A stretch of 64,000 nucleotides of DNA from Amphibalanus amphitrite (taxonomy: Eukaryota > Arthropoda > Thecostraca > Balanomorpha > Balanidae). A program made the position numbers and the translations under genes. A model generated the notes under the pieces. That model did no database searches and had not been told where the DNA came from. It saw nothing but the letters and a program-made list of their open reading frames with translations. The stretch lies in contig NW_024881592.1 of the NCBI RefSeq assembly GCF_019059575.1, positions 434,001-498,000 on the forward strand, written 5' to 3'. Below, one piece after another: positions 1 to 12,719 of the stretch (positions within the stretch are counted from its first letter, which is position 1; each line of letters opens with the position of its first letter).

Positions 1-632
1 CTATCAGGGGCACCACGAGCCTGTCATAGCCAGGCATCTCAGGCTTGTCAAGGCCCAGGGGCACCACAGGTCTGTGAGGGGCACCAGCGACCTAGCAGGG
101 GCACCAGTCAACACAGGTCTGCCAGGGGCGCCACAGACCTGCCAGGGGCACCACAGACCTGCCAGGGGCACCAGAGGCCTGCCAGGGGCACCACAGGCCT
201 AACAAGGGCACCACGGGCCTGTCAGGGGCACCTCAGGCTTGTCAGGGCCCAGGGACACCACAGTCCTTCCAAGGGCACCGCAAGCCTGTCAGGGGCACCA
301 GAGGCCTGCCAGGGGCACCACAGTCCTTCCAGGGGCATTACAAGCCTGTCAGGGGCACCAGAGGCCTAGCAAGGGCACCACAGGCCTGCCATGGACACCA
401 CAGGCCTGCCAGAGGCACCACCGGCCTTGCAGGGGCGCCTCAGGCCTGTCAGGGGCACCACGTGCCTGCCGGGGACACTTCAGGCTTGTCAGGGGCGTTA
501 CAGTCCTGTCAGGGCCCAGGGGCACCAGGCCCGTGGTGTCCCTGCTAGGCCTGTGGTGCCCCTGGCGGTCCTGTGGTGCCCCTGTCAGGACTGTGATACC
601 CCTGATAGGCCGGTGGTGCCCCTGGCAGGTTT
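1..632. repeat. 20-bp minisatellite, with orientation flip
   Basis: A degenerate tandem array with a unit close to GCCAGGGGCACCACAGGCCT (20 bp) begins before the window. It runs in one orientation to about 525. From about 526 to 632 the same unit is read in the opposite orientation (CCTGTGGTGCCCCTGGC type). Long open frames across it on both strands come from the low-stop GC-rich repeat and are not a protein gene. Confidence 0.9.
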
Positions 633-695
633 TTGGGCCCCCGGGCCTCAAGGGGGGGCCATGACCCATGTGACCCCCCCTTGGATCCGCCCCTG
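1..695. mobile_element. hAT-like element, right part only
   Basis: The minisatellite is followed by a G-run/C-run segment and by GGATCCGCCCCTG ending at 695. This is the same terminus that closes the complete hAT element at 56645-58181. The bases at 696-703 (GTTATTCC) would be the right target-site copy; the left end lies outside the window, so this cannot be confirmed. Assignment rests on similarity to complete copies elsewhere in the window. Confidence 0.6.
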
Positions 696-992
696 GTTAT
701 TCCATCGTCATCCAACATCCTTGCCATGAACATTTCTTAAAGGCTGAGTGTAATTTATTTGTTCTTCTAAATGCAGCACTGAGCGATGATCATTGATATT
801 TGATATCAATAGTAGTTAGATTTAGTCTCAGTATTTCACACAACTATCTATAAGTCGCGTCGAGTAAGCAAGGCACCGATGAACAAGTCAGGCACAGTTG
901 AAGTTGAAGTTGTGCCGCATGCTTATATGAAGCAGTTACCGCGGGACCACGTAAATAATTTTACGTAAGTCTCCAGTTCGTCTCTCAGTTAT

Positions 993-2170
993 CCCGCGCC
1001 CCACTGGGGGGGGGGCTATTTATAGCCCCCCCTCCCGTTTTTCTGCAATAACTTCCAAACCGCTTGACGTATCGACGCCAAACTTTCAGTACCTTCGGCT
1101 GCATCAATTTGACACCTTGTGTCAAAATTTGAACTTCGTAGCTACCATAGGTCGGCCGGAAATGACGTCAGAGTGACGTCATGTTCGTCCGATTTCGACG
1201 CAAAACATTGAACCACGGCAATCGCTCCCAAGAGCTCAGTTTTTAAGCTAGATCCAATTTCTTTGCATGAAAGGACTCAGAATTGACCGCGCTATCAAAC
1301 TGCTATCTCGGATTTTCAAAATTTTGAAAATTTCGAAATTTTTATATAATAATATTCAAAATTTATATTTTTATATTTTTTTCAAAAAGTTTTTGACTTT
1401 TCGAAAAAACCGGAATATATGTGACAGAACGCATGATTATGACTAACTCTAGCAAGTTTTAGCTAAATATCTTCAAAAATGGCCAAGTTATACGCATTAT
1501 TGCAAAAAAATTCACAATTATTAATTTTTCAAATCACTTTTTCAGTACGTATTTGACATCGTACACCAATATAAATGGCACCATCGTGTTCCTGAGCTCA
1601 AACTGCATCCAATAGACACCTTTTTTGTTGAAAAATTTTAACTTCAAAATTTGACCTTTTTTGACCTGCAAGTGACCTGACCTAAGCTAAAATCGACTCA
1701 AAATGACCTCGAATGACACAGACGACATCAAATTCGAAATGTATGGCCTAAATGGACCATAAAACATGTGTCACGTGACCGACGCATGATATAATATTTT
1801 CGTGACCTGTGATGACCTGACCCTGACCTGAAAATCAAAGTACAACTTTGGTACCCTCAAGGTATCTAGAGCATCTGTTCACGAGTGTGGAAACCAAAAA
1901 TGAGCCTGATCTGACTTGTAAGACGGCGGCCAGAGCCCAAAATGTGAACAAGCCAAAGTGCTAATAATTTTTACTTTGACCTGACCTGTGACGTCATCGG
2001 TGACCTCGAGGTCAATGAAATTAGGTTTCGCTCGACAGTTTTTCCGGGGCTATCAGACGCCGTTTGAATTTTGACGATCGGCCCAGTAGTTTCGGAGTTA
2101 GGAGGGGGGGCTATGAATAGCCCCCCCCCCCAGTAGGGCGTGTTATACACAGACCCCAGTGGGGCGCGGG
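993..2170. mobile_element. TTAA-type (piggyBac-like) non-autonomous element E1
   Basis: The left end CCCGCGCCCCACTGG and the right end CCAGTGGGGCGCGGG are inverted copies, flanked by TTAT at 989-992 and 2171-2174. That is a 4-bp target duplication one base away from the TTAA used by sister copies. A G-run/C-run hairpin with a CTAT..ATAG centre lies just inside each end (about 1006-1033 and 2103-2128). Inside are the shared AAACTTTCAGTACC box near 1081, paired GACGTCA motifs near 1163-1182, and many TGACC(T) words. No transposase frame is present. Assignment to piggyBac is inferred from TTAA targeting and CCC starts. Confidence 0.8.
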
Positions 2171-2174
2171 TTAT

Positions 2175-5100
2175 GCAGTTATCAAGCCCACGACGGATGG
2201 TGTGACGCACGCGGTGACAGGTCACTGCGGGACTTGTGTCGGCAATGCGACAGTATGCTGTACCCATGGTCTCTGTCTATAGGCGACATTACACTGTCAG
2301 TGTCACGATGACACAGTTGGTGACACTTCTCTGCAATGCCCGGCCACACCCGAGCTGCGGCGGAAAGCTGGTCACTCCAGCGGAAGTGGACCGCCTCGTC
2401 CCATACGCGGCGCCCTTCGATGTGGTGGATGGCTCACATGCAACGCTGGTATGCTCCAAAGCTTTGGAGAAGATAATCCGAAATGAATTGTGAGTTGATC
2501 GGGTGAGGTGTTTGCGAGTGAGTCAAGCTGTAAGAAACTGAGCGAGCTACCTTTCGATGAAAAGTGATAATACCTTTGACCGTTTGAAATGCAAGCTATC
2601 GCAGATATTTGGAACATTGCCAAAAATGGAGCGAAAGTTTGTTGCACGATTCTCAGAACAAAATTGATGATTATGCAATTCTTAAAAAAACGCATTAGCT
2701 TCTGAGTGGTTATACGAATCAAACACGGATACAAATTCTGATTGAAAATGTGATAAAACGTTTATCGTGATTTGCCCAGAATTTAGCTTTAAAGCCATCG
2801 ATTAAAAAATGCCTATAATTTTACTGCTAAACGATAGTCATAGGCAAAGCCAGTGGACAACTGCCATCTGACAGTTCCATGCGCTATAAAACGTTCTTTT
2901 AGAATGTCCAATTTTAGAGCCTCACGATTGAAATACACTGCCGATTGCAGCGAAGAGCCGAATTCCTGTTATATCGCCAAGCCTTCTCTGGAACGCGACA
3001 GTGACCGCGCTGTTCTTTGACTTTCGGCATGTTCCGAAGGGCGAACATAATGCGATCAACCGCGTACATCGGTAACGTTTTGGCTACATGACGCCATGCG
3101 GACGCGATAGGTGTTCGGACGGACCTTTTGGCCGTGCATGAATAAATGCATTGTGTGCAGAGGCCGAACAATGTGCCAGATACCAGACCGTCCAACGGCG
3201 AGCAGATTTTTCAAACCGTTATGAATGCATTGCTGCGCGAACTGGGCACATTTTTCTGAATTCAGGCTGATATGTTTCAAGAACACGTGCTTCTCCGCGG
3301 TGTAAAGCCGAGCTGATGTTTCCCGAAGCCATTCACAAAGAGGAGAATCTATTCTGGGGTAGAATTCATTATTTCTCTACCACGTCTTGAACAAACGCAA
3401 GATGATAGTGACACATGCATACATTGTATGACCGCGATGCACATTGAGACGTTGACATGTGCAAATCCTTTTCGGCTGGCAGTCAAGGTGGAGTCGGTTA
3501 CCGCCGTGCCCAGTTGCCGGCTGTCCCTGGCTGTTGCAGGCACCTCGGTGCGACACCAGGTAACGGCACTTGACACGCCGTTAGGCTGACCCGCGCTGAC
3601 TGTAGGTATATCTGGCAAATGACGTCATAAGAGGACACTGATGACGTCATTAGCGGACACTGATGAGACGGGCCGCCGGGGATGAGGGTGACCGTCTCGG
3701 GTGGCTGTCCGCAGCCTGTCCTGTCCGTCCGTGCTGATTACGATACCAACACGCGGTGGTATGGCCTCCACCGCCCCGACGACGTCTGGAAGGAGCGTTC
3801 AATACCGAATCACCCTCCCTCCTCAACGTGTGTCCTCTGTGTTGCCATACAGACGACAGAAGGGTGGAGTACCCGTCGTGTCAACCCGGTGTCGGCCATG
3901 GCGGTACGATTTGGACACATTCAGGGTGGGCTGCCGGGTAATCGACACGCTCCCGCTTACTAACGGTGACACCCAGTGACATGATTTATTTGGCGGCTTG
4001 TTATCCTGCGCCTGGAGTTGCCATTGGCAACAGTCAGACCTGGCCCGTTCAAGTCCCATCCAAGCTGCAGACGGCCAGGGGAGGGGGACGAATGGCTGAT
4101 ATGGCATTAAATAGATATAATTTGTAGGATAAATCAGGTTTCCTGAAGTTGACGTCCGTATGCGATTCGTTGAATCTATGGATTAGTATTTTGGGAGGTT
4201 GATTGGTCCGCTTTTACAAATTTGATGCAGAAGAAGTGCAGCAGCCAATAGTGTTCCTTCCGTAGTCGCTGCGCATTCACCGCTTTGAATACTTTGTATC
4301 GATGAATGACGTCAGTTACGCAATAAACGTAACAGACACACAATCCTTGCACCTTTAGCATCAAATGGTTTATCACGAAGTTGAGCCCATTGCTCACAAA
4401 TCATCACAAGCTCCTGGGAATATACCTACTGCAGTGCAACGAAACACGTACCACTCCGTCGTTCACCAAACTAGAGCAAACCCCCGCATCACGGTCGCCG
4501 GTTTGGTGGAGCCCTGATCGTGATTTCCTCCTCTACTGTTTTTTCAGTGAGAAAACACGCCGCATCGCACCAAACACTCCGGGTCGGGAGAAGAACCACG
4601 ACCAAAGGGAAGCCCCGCATCTCCCACTGGCCCAGAGAATCCGGCACAACGGACCGGGCTAAAAAAAAATCTGCCAAAAATGCCGCGGCCGAAAACGTCC
4701 CCAGGGGCGCACACGGATATGCTCTTGGCGGATGTGAGACACATGATTTCCGTATGTCACGATTTACGCTCCGATGAGACGACAGTCGGCACTCCTTCAT
4801 TTCCGTATACAGATAGATGCACGGAACTGTACTGAGTGCCACTGTGCAGCTTGTAACGGTGCTCTAACTTTTTACTGATAAGTAAATCGGGGAACTGAAG
4901 AAGGGGATGCCCGTTGCAGCAGCAGCTATAAAAATTAAAATACACCGATGGCTGGTACTTACTACTAAGCAAAACAAACACAAACCCACCCAGCCAAATT
5001 CACAAAATCACACTCATTCTCCCTGGGCTGAGAAGCCACTAACGGATTGCAGAAACACCTTTTCTATAGTACAATGGTCCTATTTAGTGATCGTCGCCAG

Positions 5101-6319
5101 AAATCCCGTTCCGTCGCCTTGCGCCGTTGCTTCAGGTGGATTGGACGGAGGTCACTGGCACAGGCCGGCCTCCAACCCCGCCGATGCACCCGACCCTCCT
5201 GCGTACACACATGGGATGGGGGAGCACCGATCCGCCGCCGACCACCACGCCGATGACGTCACTGGTCAGTGCGCGGCATTTCCGGAGCATTGGCACGAGT
5301 TCGGCGCATCGGGCCAGCTGCTGGGGCGGGATGGGATCGTAAACAATGCGTCGCCGCCGCCAGTCATGGGAAGTGTTGTAGAGTTTCGGTTAGATGCGTC
5401 ACTGGGAATGAATTGACCCGAGCGACTAATGAAGGAATCATAGGTCTATCGATTCCAAAAAGGAAATTAATACATCTAAGGCAGACAATGGCGTGCTCTG
5501 ACATTATATGTTTTTGTATTTATTCTTAGAAATATGTCTGATGAAATGTTAATTGAAAATCGTGAGTTTGTGATATAAGTTAAGAGCCGTCAAGCAGGCT
5601 GGGAGATCTGACGGTTGAGATCAGAAAAAAACGAGTGATGACCATACGAAATAGCCTATTAAGTTGTAAAGCATCTAGGTTTAGCAGCAGCCACAATTAA
5701 TGCCGTACCTCAATCACGTTTGAGACATTCACACGTCATAATGGTCGCCCTGTTTCACGTTTTATTATCAAAGACGACGATCGCGTTGGGAGAGCGTCCG
5801 TTCCATTGTTTACCATTGTTTGTTTTGTATTTACACGAACATCATAAGGCCCTCCTCGGTGATGTCATAAAGACTTCCCTTCCCATGCAAGTGGTACAGA
5901 CCACATGCTTAGCTTAGGTGATAACAGGTGATCAGATGGTGATGATAACAAGAATTATCCCACGGCGGTGTGAAGGTAACATCCGAACACATAAATCGGG
6001 TATATATTTTAGATGGTGAATGCCTGGACAGCTTAAACGAGCGAGAAGCTGTTTACAAAACCTTGCGGGTGTGGAAACATGGAGGAGAGGAACTTTAGGA
6101 CTCTGGAGTTTCCAATAAATGTTGCTGTATGCACTTCATAATTGCTAGGATTTGGGCCAGTTGGTTAGAATTACATTAGTAATGCGCAAAGTGCACTTTG
6201 CGACCCCATGCTTCAAGTAGACGTCTCCAGGTATTGACTTTGGCCTTACTAACTAGACATTGTTCTGGCCAATAGATATAAAAACAAAGAGGATGTGTTG
6301 AATCGTATGCTCTATGATA
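2175..6319. other. Unrecognised sequence, no supported gene
   Basis: Mixed-composition DNA with short open frames below about 170 codons and no recognisable protein similarity, splice-consistent exon chain or element termini. Somewhat CpG-rich patches occur near 2340-2450 and 5100-5400. I see nothing here that I can annotate with support. Confidence 0.5.
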
Positions 6320-6327
6320 GATCGCAT

Positions 6328-6615
6328 CAGGGGCGGATCCAGAAAATCTCCAAGGGAGGGGCCATTAGAAACCAGGAGGCCCCCATAATCCCACCTGTTG
6401 GAGGCCCCATCTTCCCACTTGTTGGCCCCCCCCAAAAAAAACTGCGTCTATTGAGCTTATCTAGCTGTTCAGGCAACATCTCAACATGAATAGCCACTTT
6501 ATTTTCAGGAGGCCCCCTTTTCAGCTTTTTAACTTTTTATTTTATTTTTGAAAAAAATCGGCCAAGGGGGGGGGGCATGGCCCCCATGGCCCCCCCCCCC
6601 TTGTATCCGCGCCTG
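6328..6615. mobile_element. hAT MITE with perfect 8-bp target duplication
   Basis: The 288-bp element begins CAGGGGCGGATCC and ends ATCCGCGCCTG. It is flanked by GATCGCAT at 6320-6327 and again at 6616-6623. The 8-bp duplication and CAG..CTG ends are diagnostic of the hAT superfamily. The interior is short, with C-runs and G-runs and no transposase, so it was mobilised in trans. Confidence 0.9.
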
Positions 6616-6623
6616 GATCGCAT

Positions 6624-8140
6624 AGATGGTTCTGCATGAGGCCTTTCCGGGGACATTATATCCCTGAACGCTTCCTATGAATATGCGTAAGAAGTTTCGA
6701 GCTTCTCATCAATATATTTTCTCTGAAGACCGGAAGCGTCTTATAGGTAGTTCTTATGAATAACCAATAAAACACATTTTCGGCGAAGAGCGAGCGAACG
6801 CAGGTGAGAGCTAGGTTGCACAGGTCACTCATCTCATTGGCATCTTACAGCAGTACCTAAATATCTACACTTATAGCACAACCAGTCCAGCGTGCTCGAG
6901 ATGTAGAAGTGAGCCCTGCACGTGCGCACGTGCGAATTGAGACCCTCACCGACCTGTGCCGGGTAGCATTTTTGCAGTACCCAACGTCATCAAATAGTGA
7001 GCCAGAATGGCAGTGGCCAGTCCGGTTACAGAAAGGCAATGACTTCAGATCACCACACTCGAAACATTGCTTCTCTGGCGGTGTGGACTGTTTTGCCGCA
7101 TGGAAAGGACAGTTTTGTGATTTGAACCTTCTAACGGCTGGAAAGCTTGATTCTGGGTGAAATAACGACTCGCTTATTAGCTTCGCAGTCAAGGAAAAGA
7201 GGCTGCCAGAGGGTTTATATCTATAGCAATGACCTTTTTGTGTTGATTTATCATTGTCTGGTTTTACTATGTTGAACACTTGTATTTGTAACTGAATATC
7301 CTGTCATATTTAAGAATATGTTCCGCACGAATTCACTAAAGCCTTATAACCCGAGTAAACACCATCTAAAGGACGAAGTGATCTTACATCTGGTCTGGCC
7401 CGAATTTTCTCACGCAGGCGACTTGTCTGGACGGACCGTCCGAAGTGTCCAGAAATGTTACTATCCACGTGATTACCTGATGAGTAATTAAACATCCAGA
7501 GCGGGCAGGACGATCTCTGCGACCATGTAAGTCGTCGTGTCTGCTCCGATCACCAGACGGGCCATAATGCTGCACCAGAGCCGTCCGGCTGCACCCATAT
7601 CAGGCGGGCACAGATAACGCTGCAATCCGGACATCTACATCGTAAGGTCGCATGCCACATTCGTCATACGTCTGCGGCTGACCTGGGAACGCCACACGCC
7701 GAACGGGCCGACGACGGCCGAGACGAACCCCCCCCCTCCCGTCGCACCCCCTCCCCAAAATCCTTTGCATGCAATACTGCGACCATGTGACCGGTATACG
7801 ACCTCGAGATGGCGATAGATCTGACATATGTGCTGTCTCAAAATACAGATTATCTGTCAAGGTTACAGCCTTCGGCGCCAGGCCATACCTGAAGGTTGTA
7901 TATGCACGAACAGTGACCTTCTCTTGCTGGGTAGGACATTTGCAACATGTTGCCCAATATTGTTACCCGCGACATGAATTTGCTCAAGTTCCGTGTAGCC
8001 TGTGTTCGGTAATCGGACTTCAGGTACCCACGTGTCTGCTACGTATTTGCAATCGAAAATACATTTGTTTACTTAGTTATCAGTTGTCATCTGTAAGAGA
8101 CTGTAGAGGGAGACACAACGCATTTTAATGTCCATTCAAA
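6624..8140. other. Unrecognised sequence, no supported gene
   Basis: Only short unsupported open frames were seen. A CpG-rich stretch at about 7360-7830 has no recognisable coding content. Confidence 0.4.
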
Positions 8141-8149
8141 AATAAATAG

Positions 8150-8283
8150 CATCAAATAAATAAATAGCAAAAATAAAAAACAAACATAAAAACAAACAAC
8201 TCAAGCAAACAAATAAACAAATAAACAAATAAACAAATGAACAAATAAACAAATAAACAAAAAAGAAACACACAAATAAATCA
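8150..8283. repeat. A-rich simple repeat (AAATAAAC-type)
   Basis: Tandem AAAC/AAAT words make an A-rich low-complexity tract. The leucine/phenylalanine-rich frame on the minus strand across it is an artefact of the repeat. Confidence 0.9.
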
Positions 8284-8374
8284 AAGAAATAAGACTTAAA
8301 TGGGTAGGAGCTTGCCGACGAGGTTTCTTCTCGTAATGTGCAGATTGGGCGGCTGGGCGGAAAGGGGTTCCCAG

Positions 8375-8405
8375 GTCGGGCATGACCCCCCTGTCTACGC
8401 CACTG
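8375..8405. mobile_element. Solitary hAT-like right terminus
   Basis: The sequence ends CTACGCCACTG after a short C-run. This resembles the CAGTGGCGTAG ends of hAT elements. No matching left end or duplicated 8-mer was found nearby, so the element boundary on the left is unknown. Confidence 0.3.
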
Positions 8406-8958
8406 AGCGTGTCATTCCAAAATATGATTATCAGTGCTGGCAATCAGCATTCAGCACCATACGCCGGAGCTTGTTCTTGCGAAACTAATGCATCTGGTAG
8501 AATCCTGAAGTCGCTATACGGGAGTAGAATATTAGGTTCGCCGGACGTAGGAGGTGATTTGCTCCTGTTAGGCCTTGATTTGCTCCTTAGGGTTGGCAAG
8601 GTAACATTTAGGTGCAGCATAATGGCACTTGAGTTTTCCAAAATTAAAGGTAGTGTGCCAGCTTTCCTGGACCGTATGGAGTTAATGGCCCAGATAAGGA
8701 GAACCGGATTTTTAGAACTTATCCATACCTTCAAAACTCATGGAAACGTCTTAAATTCTTCAAATTTTGAGTACCCCAGTGCGAAATTCGCCCCGACGGG
8801 TTGTCGGTCGTACCCCAACCACATTTCACACCACTATGAACAATAAATGCACACACTGAAATCGCTATTACCGACATGCTCATCCAATCAAGTTTCGATA
8901 AACCCGTTTATCATCATCTCCTGCGGTTTCGAACACGCCTGTTATGTGGTGCGGTAGA

Positions 8959-9180
8959 CCGCGCCCAAAGCCAGGGCCCCGGTAACGTGAGGTAGCCGAG
9001 TCGGGGCAGCGTGCGCTGACCCAAGCCGGGGCCGCGCGTCCTCCCGGTGTCATGTGATAGCCCGGGGCTGCCCGCGGGGATGCGGTAGACCGCGCCCAAA
9101 GCTGCGGCCCCGGCTTGGGTCAGCGCACGCTGCCCCGACTCGGCTACCTCACGTTACCGGGGCCCTGGCTTTGGGCGCGG
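8959..9180. repeat. Perfect 77-bp inverted repeat with 68-bp spacer
   Basis: The left arm 8959-9035 is the exact reverse complement of the right arm 9104-9180 over all 77 bases. The arms are GC-rich. A direct copy of the start of the left arm (GCGGTAGACCGCGCCCAAAG) also occurs in the spacer near 9082-9101. No flanking target duplication was identified. Confidence 0.95.
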
Positions 9181-10383
9181 CTTCTGCTCATACTTTGTGG
9201 TGCGGTGGTGGTGCGTCGGGCCGCGCGCTCTGACTTCGGCCAAGGAAAATGCGTCAGCTGATCATTGTCATTTCTGCCACTTGCGTGTGGTGAAATGGGG
9301 TCATAACTTAAGAGACGGCTTTTTCATATCAATTATTTTACATAAAATCGTATTTCAAACCATAAATAATGTTCGACAGCCAAATAAAAGAAACAATACC
9401 AATACAGGCTTACAGTTTAAGGCTCGACATTGTGTTGTCTACGATTAGACAGCTGATAACTCATTCCCGTACGTCGTAACTCTATAATGACCTTTGCTTA
9501 TTGTCACATGCGCGCCGCATTCGCGATTGTTGCCGACGCCTGTTTACAGGTCAGCCCACTACAATTGTTATACATATAGAAAAACCGATAAACTTTTAGG
9601 CGAAAAAGGCACTATTCCAGGCCCATTTTTGATTTTTTTTGCGATATTAGGTAAAAACAGAAGCTTCTTATCCTAGGAAAAATAAAATGGGAAATCTTTC
9701 AAAGGTGGCACACTACCTTTAATTCATTCTTATCACCTCCTCGTGAAGAACAGCAAGGATGGGCTTGGCGCTCAATTATACGTGCATTTTCATTATTAGG
9801 TGCTTCTAGGACCCACATGCTTAGATGCTGCTACTAGATTCCAGCAGTTGCTATGGTTGGAAACTAAGAATAAAGGATATGAAGTGGCCATGCTTATTTA
9901 ATAGTGGGATAGTCCAGTGGCAACGAAGAAATCATTTCCAAATATGCATATGCAATAACCGAATCGCGCAAGTAGCATTCCTTAGTCAAAATTGTTTCTG
10001 ATTAGATCAACTTACTCACGTACATATTCTGTTTCCTGTTTCAAATCCTGTTTCCAAACTGTTAACCAGACCACAGCTAAATAACCAGCGATCTAGGGGA
10101 AAACCGACCGGCGCGGCGCAATGAGTGGTTATGTATGTACTATTCGTGGCAGGCAGGTGTCCTGTTGTCCATTTGCGGAAAGACCAGCTTCCAGAGGCTG
10201 GACAAACCATGAACAGAAGCCATATTTCATGTGATCAAGTAGGTGGGTGGAAGCAAAACATAGAAAAAATATTTGACGGAACAGAATACTGATATAGCTC
10301 CATTTTTACTCTACCATCACAACTCATATGTCTCAAAATAATGTAACCGAATTGAGACGATGAACACTTAACGGAACTCACGG
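9181..10383. other. Unrecognised AT-moderate sequence
   Basis: No coding region, terminal repeats or RNA gene could be supported in this stretch. Confidence 0.4.
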
Positions 10384-10391
10384 ATGGAATG

Positions 10392-10544
10392 CAGTAGCGG
10401 CGGAATACCTTCAATTACGGGGGGGGGGGGCACTGCCGACTTTTGGTCCCATTCTTTCCATGCAACGCCCATAGGGCTAATATTAAAATGCCAAAATCAA
10501 AGGGGGCACGGTACCCCGGTGCCCTCCCCGTTCCGCCGCCTATG
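10392..10544. mobile_element. hAT MITE, family of three (copy 1)
   Basis: The 153-bp element runs from CAGTAGCGGCGGAA to TTCCGCCGCCTATG. The flanks ATGGAATG (10384-10391) and ATGGAAAG (10545-10552) match at 7 of 8 bases. Its interior (CCATTCTTTCCATGCAACGC and the following segment) is shared with 26917-27058 and, in inverted orientation, with 38748-38894. Confidence 0.85.
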
Positions 10545-10552
10545 ATGGAAAG

Positions 10553-12718
10553 ATGCAAAGCTGCGAAAAAAATGAAACTTTTTTGGGGGAGGGCATATTA
10601 GTGATGCTCATCATGTATCCAAGGTCAAGTGCGTATAAACAGACCTCGGTGCCATGGCTATGGTCCTCGGCACACAGCTGGCTATTACGTTTTTTTTTCT
10701 TTTGCCAAGAAGTGCCTACTTCATGATATTTACTGAATTTGTAATCGGTGACAAGCCAAGTGCCAACTGTAATCAATTATTCCAGTATAGTAAATTTTGT
10801 TGGAAATGCAGAACGACATTGGAAAAACATGTTAGCATCTACCGAAAGTATAAGATTGAAAGCATATTTAGGATTAAAGGCCAACGAACGTTGTGTTCAG
10901 GAAAGACGTATGTGCTAAAGAAGGACTACAGAGCTGAAACTGACTACTTCGATGAGAAAGGAAATTTTAGGGCCATGCTTTATATATTTCATCTCAGCTT
11001 GAGCCAAAATGCTCCTTTACCTTCTAAAATACCAAAGCCATTGAGTTCAGTGTACGATTCTCTGAGTAAGCTTTATCCGGTTGCTAAAATTGATCGGATG
11101 ACGACATTTTCACAAATGAGTTGTTCAGCTTTATTTTGTCGTCTGTCAAGGATCCTTATGCACTGCGGAAACGCGGCGGTTTTGTGACATCCCTTGTCGG
11201 TGCAGCGGCGTTGGGTGGGACATGGTGTAGATACGACAGCCCACCATACCGCCCGGATCCGGCAGTGCCCAATCTGCCCACCCCAATCAGATCACGGGCT
11301 GACGCCACTGCGTGACGCGGCGGGACTCCCCTGCCGGGTACCGGGCAGCGTCCGACGAACACCGTGAGAACCTCCGGGTTGACAATCGGGCCGCCCTTAT
11401 CGTAGGTCGTGAGACAGCTGGCCGGAGCGGCACGGAACGGATGTCCGGGACCGGAACGGCGCCGCGTCCGGATGTCGGCCGATGGTGACCATACGGCTGC
11501 TGAGCGCGGTCCGGTGTGTGCCGCGGATTGGTAGGTAGGAAGAGCACTGGTAGGGCACTGGCACCCCGGCCCGACTCGTCTAGAGCGGACACCTGTGGTC
11601 CGGCGCCCCCTCGAGCGCCCCTCGAGCTGTCGTGACGCCGAACCGGCCACCACGACGGCGGACGGTTCAGGGATTTGCTATGATGTCATGTGGCATGGTA
11701 CGTTTGATGTCATGCCGACGACAGGCCATTTTTCGCGGGTGACAAGTAGATAAGCGAGCATAATCTCATTGATCCACTGTCAAGATAGTGGGCCAGCTTT
11801 CCAATTTACCACATATGTGTTAAGCGAGATTAGGCACTCAGTATTTTTTTCGATTGTTCGGTCAAAACAGATGCGAGGATAAAGCAGCCTATGTGGTATT
11901 GAGAGATTTAAGTCAGTAACTTCATACTTCATAAGATATAACGCAAACCTGGAATGCCATTCCATCCAGCATTCATTGCTGGTACACTCTAGACATTGGT
12001 CTGTAGCGGTCATATTGGACAGGGAATCACAACAAAGAGGCATAAAGTCATCAGCGCTATCACAAACAGACATGAACCTATAAGTGATCTTTTTTCGAGA
12101 GCAGAAATTTCCTATGCAATGGTGAGTGCTGATAGACCTTTCAATATAAAATTGTAGATCCATAAATATCGGGAGACTCGGGAAGCTACACCACGTCCTG
12201 TGGTACCATTGATCATTTGTCCTGGAAGCAAGGCTGGATATTCAGCATCTTCTACATATATAATGTAAATTCTGTTCATAATCAGTGATTTGGTGATCTG
12301 ATGATGTGTTACTATTATTCTATGATGGTTTTGTTTTTAGCATACCAACATCAACTCAAAAAGCTAGTGCTAGCGAAAAACACAAAACGCCCATGACATA
12401 AATATAAAGAGTAGCAATTTGCCGTTATTTTGCGAATTATTACTCACAGCTTCTTTTGATATGAACACCGTTTTCGCTATGGTTTCGTGAGATCTGCTAA
12501 GTTCCATGCTGAAGAGAGCATTGTTTGGCTCATTTAAAATTCGGCCTTTCTGAAATGTACCCCAATTACAAAGAACACGTATATTTGCGCCAATCTTTCC
12601 TTCCAAATGTAAAAGAGTTGCAGTGTTATGCTAAGGCATGTAACGGATGATACCGGTTCCGCTGCATGACACATTTCAGTGCACGTACTTATATGTATGT
12701 GCATGAAAACGGTTGCGG
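10553..12718. other. No supported gene; CpG-rich patch at 11160-11680
   Basis: A 177-codon plus-strand frame at 10654-11187 and a 165-codon minus-strand frame at 11156-11653 are the longest here. The first is AT-rich and shows no recognisable domain. The second lies in a CpG-rich island where stops are rare and its composition is dominated by R, P, G and S. Neither is called a gene. Confidence 0.45.
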
Positions 12719-12719
12719 T

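Noticed and set aside
239..664. 141-codon open frame on the plus strand and overlapping minus-strand frames
   Set aside because: They translate the 20-bp minisatellite; both strands are open and the peptides are simple repeats.
8201..8443. 80-codon minus-strand frame rich in L, F, C and I, looking like a membrane protein
   Set aside because: Generated by the A-rich simple repeat at 8150-8283.
10654..11187. 177-codon plus-strand frame
   Set aside because: No recognisable domain, AT-rich, and no supporting promoter or splice context. It could be real but cannot be supported.
11156..11653. 165-codon minus-strand frame
   Set aside because: It lies in CpG-rich sequence with overlapping open frames and has an R/P/G/S-biased composition. 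No splice or domain evidence supports it.
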